Assembly: GCA_002342415.1 (NCBI GenBank)
Contig: DDPY01000034.1
Location: forward strand, 20,520 to 39,133
DNA length: 18,614 bases
From: Prevotella sp. UBA2456
GTDB lineage: Bacteria; Bacteroidota; Bacteroidia; Bacteroidales; Bacteroidaceae
Reading direction: 5' to 3'
Positions 14,692-18,614 of this stretch are shown here, in pieces. The notes beneath the pieces are model-generated. The model worked only from the letters and a program-made list of their open reading frames with translations, ran no database searches and was not told the origin of the DNA. Every line of letters starts with the position of its first letter. Positions within the stretch are counted from its first letter, which is position 1. Position numbers and translations under genes: made by a program.

Positions 14692-15239
14692 ATCCGAAGA
14701 ATTTGCTGGGCATCCTCATCGCCCATGGCAGCATCATTCTTTATTTTATCAAGCAAGTTTGCCCCGCCTTTTGGATTCTGGATAGCTCTTCTCAGCCAAC
14801 CCCTTGCCATATTCTCATTGGCAGTGACACCGATACCCTTCATATAGCATTTGCCCACGGCATACTGTCCGTGGGCATTGTCATCTTGGGCAGATCTGCT
14901 AAACCAAGTGAAAGCAAGCTGAAGGTCTTTTGTAACACCTTCACCGTTCTTATAGCACTTGCCTACCTGATACATTGCCTTGCCGCTGCCTTGATTAGCC
15001 GCCTTCATGTACCACTGAAAAGCAAGCGTATCATTCTCCGTTACCCCATGCCCCTTGTCATAGCAGCGTGCAAGCCTGTATTGCGCTTTCCTATTGCCAC
15101 TCTCTGCTAACTTCTTCAGTTCAGGGAACGTAATAACATGGTTTTTTGAGTGATAAAGCATCTCGCTCTCATGGTATAGCCTCACGCCGACAACAAAACA
15201 TATCGCCAGGGCAATCAATGCAGTCAGCCATTTCCTCAT
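14682..15239 (-). CDS. Sel1-repeat protein
   Basis: The protein has 185 residues. An N-terminal hydrophobic segment (~5-22, LTALIALAICFVVGV) acts as a membrane anchor or uncleaved signal, so the repeats probably face the periplasm. Three consecutive Sel1-like repeats of ~36 residues follow, each with the pattern A-x-Y-x-L/V-G/A-x-C-Y-x-x-G-x-G-V: YRLARCYDKGHGVTEND, YQVGKCYKNGEGVTKD and YAVGKCYMKGIGVTANE. A partial fourth lies at the end (GDEDAQQIL). Sel1 repeats are TPR-related scaffolds that bind other proteins. The gene starts 3 nt after the stop of the DUF2490 gene and is the last member of the polyphosphate operon. The partner is unknown. Confidence 0.88.
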   Translation of the reverse strand: MRKWLTALIALAICFVVGVRLYHESEMLYHSKNHVITFPELKKLAESGNRKAQYRLARCYDKGHGVTENDTLAFQWYMKAANQGSGKAMYQVGKCYKNGEGVTKDLQLAFTWFSRSAQDDNAHGQYAVGKCYMKGIGVTANENMARGWLRRAIQNPKGGANLLDKIKNDAAMGDEDAQQILRIIR

Positions 15240-15242
15240 GTC

Positions 15243-15962
15243 TTAAAATTTATAGGTATAGCCAATGCCAATCACATGGCGGTCGGGTTCGCTGTCCCCA
15301 TCTGTGCAGATGTGCTGGTAGATATATTTAATATCGAAGCTGTGATGCTGGTCAAGATTCAGCTCTGTACCCACATTGTATCTCATCTTCTCCAGCTCTT
15401 GGGCAACCCAGGATTCCGCATTCACGTATGGACGGAACATGCTGCTGAGTTTCAACTTTACCTGCACACGATTGCGCCACACGTTTTTACCCTTCCCGGC
15501 ATAGATATGCTCGCCAGCGTCAGCACCAGTGCCCGTTTCATAAAGCTGGGCAGTCTTCTCCGGGCGATAAGTGTATTGCCAGCGTTCGCGCAGCGAGAAC
15601 GTGAACTTACCCCAGCTGACTGAGCCTGTTAACGACACATTGAAGCGATGACGTATGCCCCAGTAGTCGCTATACTTCGTACCGCTGCTGTGTTCGTTGT
15701 GGTGATGGTCGTCGAGCAGGGTATAGCCTACTGTTGCCTTGAGCCAACGGGCAATCTGGTAATTACCCTCTAATCCAAAACTCCAGCGGTCGGTGGATTT
15801 CAGGTTGTCCCGACTGCGATACTCCACTCCTGCCCCCAGGCTCCAGCGATCGCTGAGCTTCTTTTCTGCCTGCACCTCTCCCCAGATGCCGAAATCATCA
15901 CCGGCATAGGCATTGGTGGGCGAGAGCGGTAGCATGACAAATAATGCGGCAATCAGCCGCAT
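15243..15962 (-). CDS. DUF2490 outer-membrane beta-barrel protein
   Basis: The protein has 239 residues from ATG 15962, which gives a clean signal peptide (MRLIAALFVMLPLSPTNAYA, cut before GDDFG). Starts at 15995 or 16004 would add a basic leader and overlap the upstream gene's end by ~14-23 nt; they cannot be excluded. The mature part alternates polar and hydrophobic residues, typical of antiparallel barrel strands, with the DUF2490 opening pattern DFGIWGEVQAEKKLSDRW, later EYRSRDN and RWLKATVGYTLL, and a C-terminal aromatic residue (IGYTYKF) as in barrels assembled by BamA. DUF2490 proteins are frequent in Bacteroidetes and lack a firm function. Placement downstream of the polymerase and DUF4956 genes suggests an outer-membrane partner of that system. 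Confidence 0.85.
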   Translation of the reverse strand: MRLIAALFVMLPLSPTNAYAGDDFGIWGEVQAEKKLSDRWSLGAGVEYRSRDNLKSTDRWSFGLEGNYQIARWLKATVGYTLLDDHHHNEHSSGTKYSDYWGIRHRFNVSLTGSVSWGKFTFSLRERWQYTYRPEKTAQLYETGTGADAGEHIYAGKGKNVWRNRVQVKLKLSSMFRPYVNAESWVAQELEKMRYNVGTELNLDQHHSFDIKYIYQHICTDGDSEPDRHVIGIGYTYKF

Positions 15963-15981
15963 TATTTGTCTTGTCCTATTA

Positions 15982-16659
15982 TTATACGTGGGCATATTCA
16001 TCATTCTTTATTTTCAACATATCCTTCACGTCGCCGCTGTCAGGTCCTTTATAATAGACGCGTAGCACAGCCATGTCACGCAGGAAATCCACAGCGCCTA
16101 CACGTACGTTCGTAACCTCGAGTCCTAAGCGCTGTTTCAGGTCGGCAATGAGTTCCTCCTTGCGCTCAGGCTTGATGAGGTCTATGCGGTCATACTGCAC
16201 AATCTTTGAAGCATCCGTCTTGAGCACACGCTCGCATATGGCTACGGCAATGATGACGATGAGGTCTATGCATACAAGCTCAATCAGAGGCGTGCCAATG
16301 AGCTGTCCGAACTCGTCAACGCCCAGTGATGAAGCCATAGAGTGAACTACAGCCAGACAGATAACGACGAAGAGGTATGACATCTCACGTACAGGCATTG
16401 CGTCAGTGCGGTAACGCATGATAGAGAAAATGCCGAACAGACCGAGACCTACACCCATCGTAGCCTTTCCACGATCCATACCCATCATCATGTAAACGAG
16501 GAAGTACAGTGCTATGGAGATGAGCATGAAGGTGAAGTAGTAATCGCGACGCTTAGCTTTCTTGTAATAAAGGAAGTGTACGATAATCCAGTTGGCCATC
16601 ATACAGACTGCAAATCGTAACATTGCGTCGCCAAATTCGGGGGAAAAAAATTGTACCAT
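15982..16659 (-). CDS. DUF4956 integral membrane protein
   Basis: The protein has 225 residues. Four hydrophobic spans occur in the first ~150 residues (around 14-30, 43-62, 95-112 and 125-145). They include the family-typical loop FGIFSIMRYRTDAMPVREM between spans 2 and 3. The last ~75 residues form a soluble domain (KIVQYDRIDLIKPERKEEL, then a ferredoxin-like stretch with VTNVRVGAVDF). DUF4956 proteins are commonly encoded beside VTC-domain polyphosphate polymerases, which is the case here: it starts 14 nt after the stop of the polymerase gene. A likely role is membrane anchoring or transport linked to polyphosphate synthesis (inference). The family identification is secure; the biochemical role is not. 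Confidence 0.88.
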   Translation of the reverse strand: MVQFFSPEFGDAMLRFAVCMMANWIIVHFLYYKKAKRRDYYFTFMLISIALYFLVYMMMGMDRGKATMGVGLGLFGIFSIMRYRTDAMPVREMSYLFVVICLAVVHSMASSLGVDEFGQLIGTPLIELVCIDLIVIIAVAICERVLKTDASKIVQYDRIDLIKPERKEELIADLKQRLGLEVTNVRVGAVDFLRDMAVLRVYYKGPDSGDVKDMLKIKNDEYAHV

Positions 16660-16673
16660 GTTCTTTTGTTGTT

Positions 16674-17450
16674 TTATTGTTTTTTAATGTGATCTAGTCC
16701 TGTCAAATTCTTTACCTCAATCACTTTTTGCTTGAAACGATTGAAGGGTAATTCCTTGTTGGTGAGTGCGGAGCCTATACAGTATTTTGAGAATCCGTGT
16801 GGATGTATCTGTAGTAGTCTCAGCTTTTTGAGTATAGGCGAAAATACATGTCCGTCGCGTTTCAGTTCAATGATTACCAGATCGTCCATGTCCATTTGCT
16901 CTCCACTTGCCAGATTGTTGAAGTGTACGCCGCTGTCAATGGTCAGTCGCTCTGTCATCCCTTTGTTTACCAGTGTGATGCGGGCAAAGTGGTTGTTCAG
17001 TGCTGGCTGCAGACTGTTTACGTCATAGTGCAGGTGCTTACCCAGAAAGAGCCTCTTTTCCTCATCCGTCAGGTCCATATCCACCACCTTGATGCGCTGT
17101 TTCTTAGTGCGCTTATGGTTATTCTTTGTCTTCACCTCCATAAACTGCAATCCACTTATGCAATAAGTCCTGAAGCGTATTTTCTGTCTGTTTGTATGTT
17201 TCCACTGATGCATGCAGTACATGTTAAAGTCGCCAGTGTCGAAGTATGTGGTATCATACTCCAGATTGCGCACTCCGTCTATCTCTTGCACGTAGTATTC
17301 GTCGCGCGCCATCTTCAGCAGTTGCTTGAGCTTCTCCAGATTGGTGACGAATTTCGTATCGGTGCGGTTCATTAGCTTTACGCTGCCCATCTGTTCAAGG
17401 GAGATGGGCTCGAAAGTACTCAGAATGTCTTCCAGATTTTCTTGCTTCAT
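16674..17450 (-). CDS. VTC-domain polyphosphate polymerase
   Basis: The protein has 258 residues from ATG 17450 (MKQENLEDILSTFEP), which has AAGG 8 nt upstream. An alternative ATG at 17474 overlaps the preceding stop as TAATG and would add eight residues. The sequence fits the VTC tunnel-fold domain that makes polyphosphate from nucleoside triphosphates: an N-terminal LMNRTDTKFV motif, YDTTYFDT, the basic strand QKIRFRTY, FMEVKTK, and the acidic/basic strand VIIELKRDG near the end. The alternating Arg/Lys/Glu residues on these strands line the tunnel and bind phosphate and metal in characterised relatives such as yeast Vtc4. No SPX domain is present, as usual for bacterial versions. It is the second gene of the operon, after the PepSY-like gene and before DUF4956. 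It should act at the inner membrane with DUF4956 (inference). Confidence 0.87.
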   Translation of the reverse strand: MKQENLEDILSTFEPISLEQMGSVKLMNRTDTKFVTNLEKLKQLLKMARDEYYVQEIDGVRNLEYDTTYFDTGDFNMYCMHQWKHTNRQKIRFRTYCISGLQFMEVKTKNNHKRTKKQRIKVVDMDLTDEEKRLFLGKHLHYDVNSLQPALNNHFARITLVNKGMTERLTIDSGVHFNNLASGEQMDMDDLVIIELKRDGHVFSPILKKLRLLQIHPHGFSKYCIGSALTNKELPFNRFKQKVIEVKNLTGLDHIKKQ

Positions 17451-17473
17451 ATAGATACCTTGTAGGCTCGGCA

Positions 17474-17905
17474 TTAGTGATTCTTTCCAATAAACTTTCC
17501 CTGGCGGGTAAACTTCAGGTTGTGCTTGCTGTTCAGCTCCACCTTGTAGCCGTAGCGACCTTTCTCTATCTCGGTTATCCCAGCTTTCGGATAGTTTGTC
17601 TTTACGTAAGTGCTGATGCTCTGTGGAATCACTGAGTCGGGCAGAGTTGTCCTCACGCTGCCATCCATCTTAGTCCATACACCCTTATGATTGAATTCTA
17701 TCTCTATGCCATTGTCCAGTCTGCAAAGATAACCATCTGAGTCTATCTCTGCATACTCTATCTTGGCATCAGCAAATTCTTTCTCGACAAAAGACTTTGC
17801 TGCTTGTGGCAGTCTTTCGGCAGGAATGGGATTGGAATCTGCGAAACATACCGTTGACATCATAAGTGTCAAAAGAGTGATAAGGAAAATCCGTGTCTGT
17901 TTCAT
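17474..17905 (-). CDS. PepSY-like exported small protein
   Basis: The protein has 143 residues and a cleavable signal (hydrophobic core LITLLTLMMSTVCFA, cut near CFA-DS). The mature protein has two repeats of the PepSY-like pattern found in Bacteroidetes periplasmic proteins. The first is LPQAAKSFVEKEFADAKI, leading into YAEIDSDGY and GIEIEFNHKGVW. The second is IPQSISTYVKTNYPKAGI, leading into EIEKGRYGYKVEL and LKFTRQGKF. Family members are small beta-rich periplasmic proteins of uncertain function, some thought to inhibit or chaperone enzymes. It is the first gene of the five-gene polyphosphate operon, with a near-ideal promoter ~24 nt upstream and a stop codon touching a possible start of the polymerase gene (TAATG). 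Confidence 0.85.
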   Translation of the reverse strand: MKQTRIFLITLLTLMMSTVCFADSNPIPAERLPQAAKSFVEKEFADAKIEYAEIDSDGYLCRLDNGIEIEFNHKGVWTKMDGSVRTTLPDSVIPQSISTYVKTNYPKAGITEIEKGRYGYKVELNSKHNLKFTRQGKFIGKNH

Positions 17906-17928
17906 AAACTTTAATTTTTGTATCGGTG

Positions 17929-17959
17929 CAAAAGTAGTAAATAATTCTTATATAACAAA
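17929..17959 (-). promoter_or_regulatory. promoter of the polyphosphate operon
   Basis: On the minus strand TTTG (17956-17959) is followed by exactly 19 nt and then TACTTTTG (17929-17936), an ideal Bacteroidetes -33/-7 pair. The transcript should begin near 17922, leaving a short A/T-rich leader before the ATG at 17905. Confidence 0.82.
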
Positions 17960-17988
17960 GAAATTTTATAAAATTAACAAAAACCGTT

Positions 17989-18009
17989 GTTCGATTCCCT
18001 CCACTTCCA
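17989..18009 (+). other. 3'-end fragment of a tRNA or tmRNA (probable attachment-site scar)
   Basis: The sequence G-TTCGATT-CCCTC-CACTTCC-A reads as tRNA positions 53-73: T-loop, 3' half of the T-stem, 3' strand of the acceptor stem and discriminator A, without an encoded CCA. The 5' half is absent; the upstream bases cannot form the T-stem (only G53-C61 pairs) and are plain A/T-rich promoter DNA. A strong terminator follows at once on the same strand. Integrases commonly use this part of tRNA or ssrA genes as the crossover core, so it is read as an integration scar. Which RNA it came from is not determined. Confidence 0.55.
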
Positions 18010-18023
18010 CATTTATCCAAAAG

Positions 18024-18065
18024 CAGGCTGCTCACTTACTGGAAGTCAGCGGCCTGTTTTTTTTT
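18024..18065 (+). terminator. rho-independent terminator after the tRNA/tmRNA fragment
   Basis: A 9-bp stem (CAGGCTGCT / AGCGGCCTG, one G-T wobble) with a 15-nt loop is followed by nine T residues on the plus strand. No plus-strand gene precedes it except the RNA fragment, so it is probably the original terminator of that RNA gene. On the minus strand only TTTT follows the stem, so it could weakly end transcription from the smalltalk gene too. Confidence 0.85.
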
Positions 18066-18069
18066 GATT

Positions 18070-18132
18070 CTTCAACCTTCATCCTTCAGCCATCATCCTT
18101 CAGCCATCAGCCATCAGCCTTCAGCCATCAGA
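18070..18132. repeat. heptamer tandem array, units CTTCAGC/CATCAGC
   Basis: Nine in-phase 7-bp units of the form C(T/A)TCA(G/T/A)(C/A) fill the space between the terminator and the smalltalk gene. The stop codon of that gene (18128-18130) lies inside the last unit. Confidence 0.85.
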
Positions 18133-18244
18133 ACGGTCCGTATCCCATACAGCTCGTAGTGCTCATGGCGGTGATAATCGACGAGATGATGCTCGCCAGA
18201 ATCTGCAAAATCGTTTTCCAAGTTTCCTTTTTCATTGTCTTCAT
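18128..18244 (-). CDS. smalltalk-type microprotein
   Basis: This 38-residue protein reads MKTMKKETWKTILQI, then a hydrophobic stretch (LASIISSIITAMSTTSC), then MGYGPF. The KKETWKTILQI start and the TTSCM ending match the Bacteroidales 'smalltalk protein' family, usually ~33 residues and encoded beside HU-type DNA-binding genes, which appears to be the case here. ATG at 18235 (MKKETWK) is an equally plausible start and closer to the usual length. The hydrophobic core suggests membrane insertion; a TTSC lipobox-like end is present, but too few residues follow it for a normal lipoprotein. Function is unknown. Heptamer repeats abut both ends of the gene. Confidence 0.78.
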   Translation of the reverse strand: MKTMKKETWKTILQILASIISSIITAMSTTSCMGYGPF

Positions 18245-18251
18245 TTTTTTA

Positions 18252-18321
18252 GTGGTGAGTGGTAAGAGGTAAGAGGTGAGAGATTACTACCTCCGCTTCC
18301 TCTTTCCTCTCTCCTCTTTTT
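18252..18321. repeat. paired heptamer arrays (purine-rich then pyrimidine-rich)
   Basis: Five 7-bp units of the form G(T/A)GGT(G/A)A (18252-18286) are followed after 7 nt by four units CGCTTCC, TCTTTCC, TCTCTCC, TCTTTTT (18294-18321). The second group is roughly the reverse complement of the first, so the two could fold into an imperfect stem upstream of the smalltalk gene. Confidence 0.7.
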
Positions 18322-18323
18322 TT

Positions 18324-18408
18324 AACAGTCAACAGTCCCACGAGCTCCGCTCGCTTTGACCTTCAGGTCAAAGAACTGTCAACTGTCAATTGTCAACTGT
18401 CAACTCGA
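18324..18408. repeat. heptamer arrays flanking two hairpins
   Basis: Two AACAGTC units (18324-18337) are followed by a CGAGC-TCC-GCTCG hairpin (18341-18353) and directly by a 9-bp inverted repeat CTTTGACCT / AGGTCAAAG with a 2-nt centre (18354-18373). Four AACTGTC/AATTGTC units and one AACTCGA unit (18374-18408) then end exactly at the stop codon of the next gene. The two hairpins may act as a 3'-end structure of that gene. Confidence 0.75.
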
Positions 18409-18614
18409 CTAAAGTCCCTCGTCGCTTGGTCCGCCGTTGTCGTCACTGCCGCCAGTGGTGGTGCCGCCAGTGTCCGCAGGCTGGGTGGTCTCGTTGTCCT
18501 CCACCGTGCCGTCGTCATCCGAGGTCACGCGCTTCACCTCCTTGCCGTTGCGGTCGAAGCAGGTAATCTGTACGGCGGTGGCAGCCAGCTCGTCCTTCAG
18601 GTCGCTCGCGGGGG
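18409..18614 (-). CDS. HU-family DNA-binding protein, C-terminal part (cut by window edge)
   Basis: Only the last ~68 codons are inside the window; the stop is TAG at 18409-18411. The visible part ends a folded domain with AVQITCFDRNGKEVKRV and then becomes a low-complexity acidic tail rich in Asp, Glu, Gly and Thr (DNETTQPADTGGTTTGG, ending GGPSDEGL). That combination fits the long Bacteroidetes HU-type (HU-HIG) proteins, whose Gly/Asp-rich tails are common and which usually precede a smalltalk gene, as here. Without the N-terminal DNA-binding core this stays a probable call. The paired hairpins just downstream may end its transcript. Confidence 0.6.
   Translation of the reverse strand, partial: PASDLKDELAATAVQITCFDRNGKEVKRVTSDDDGTVEDNETTQPADTGGTTTGGSDDNGGPSDEGL

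Noticed and set aside
17930..18009. Complete tRNA or tmRNA gene
   Set aside because: No acceptor 5' strand, D arm or anticodon arm precedes the T-loop; the upstream bases are the A/T-rich promoter of the minus-strand operon.
18070..18132. Repeat array considered as CRISPR
   Set aside because: Units are 7 bp, directly abutting, without spacers of regular length, and no cas genes are present.

Overview
The window looks like chromosomal DNA of a Bacteroidales bacterium, most likely Prevotella or a close relative. The signs are: TAnnTTTG-type -7 promoter boxes (three with a recognisable -33 element or a good start distance), almost no Shine-Dalgarno sequences, many lipoprotein signals ending in SC-S-K/D, a BACON-like domain, a membrane TPR sensor fused to an AraC-type DNA-binding domain, and a 'smalltalk' microprotein beside what looks like a Bacteroidetes HU-family gene. 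No rRNA, intact tRNA, IS element or CRISPR array was seen.

Region 1 (75-13407, minus strand) is the unusual part. A membrane-anchored TPR/AraC regulator (11635-13407) is followed by a terminator, a 22-bp tandem repeat placed like an activator site, a promoter, and then an ~11.4 kb run of five closely spaced genes. In order of transcription these are: a BMP/PnrA-like solute-binding protein; a fusion of a type-1 periplasmic-binding domain to a C13 (legumain/caspase-like) protease; two tandem paralogous lipoproteins of unknown function that share their first ~450 residues and then diverge completely; and a MACPF pore-former-like lipoprotein with a BACON-like front and a FISUMP-like tail. All five carry lipoprotein-type signals. 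My inference is an envelope or surface system that senses a small molecule, may process a partner by proteolysis, and acts on membranes through the MACPF protein. No member can be given a proven function from sequence alone.

Region 2 (13408-13933) is a 0.5 kb spacer with the regulator's promoter, a 3' remnant of a tyrosine-phosphatase gene on the plus strand, and a good promoter for the next gene. Region 3 (13934-17959) is phosphate-themed: a plus-strand PAP2 / class A acid phosphatase converges on a five-gene minus-strand operon (PepSY-like protein, VTC-type polyphosphate polymerase, DUF4956 membrane protein, DUF2490 outer-membrane barrel, Sel1-repeat protein) with a near-ideal promoter.

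Region 4 (17960-18614) holds the 3' end of a tRNA or tmRNA followed by a strong terminator, which looks like an integration scar, then the smalltalk gene and the C-terminus of a probable HU-family protein. Several spacers contain tandem repeats with a strict 7-bp period but a different unit sequence at each place, often touching a start or stop codon. In one case the repeat encodes the C-terminus of a protein.
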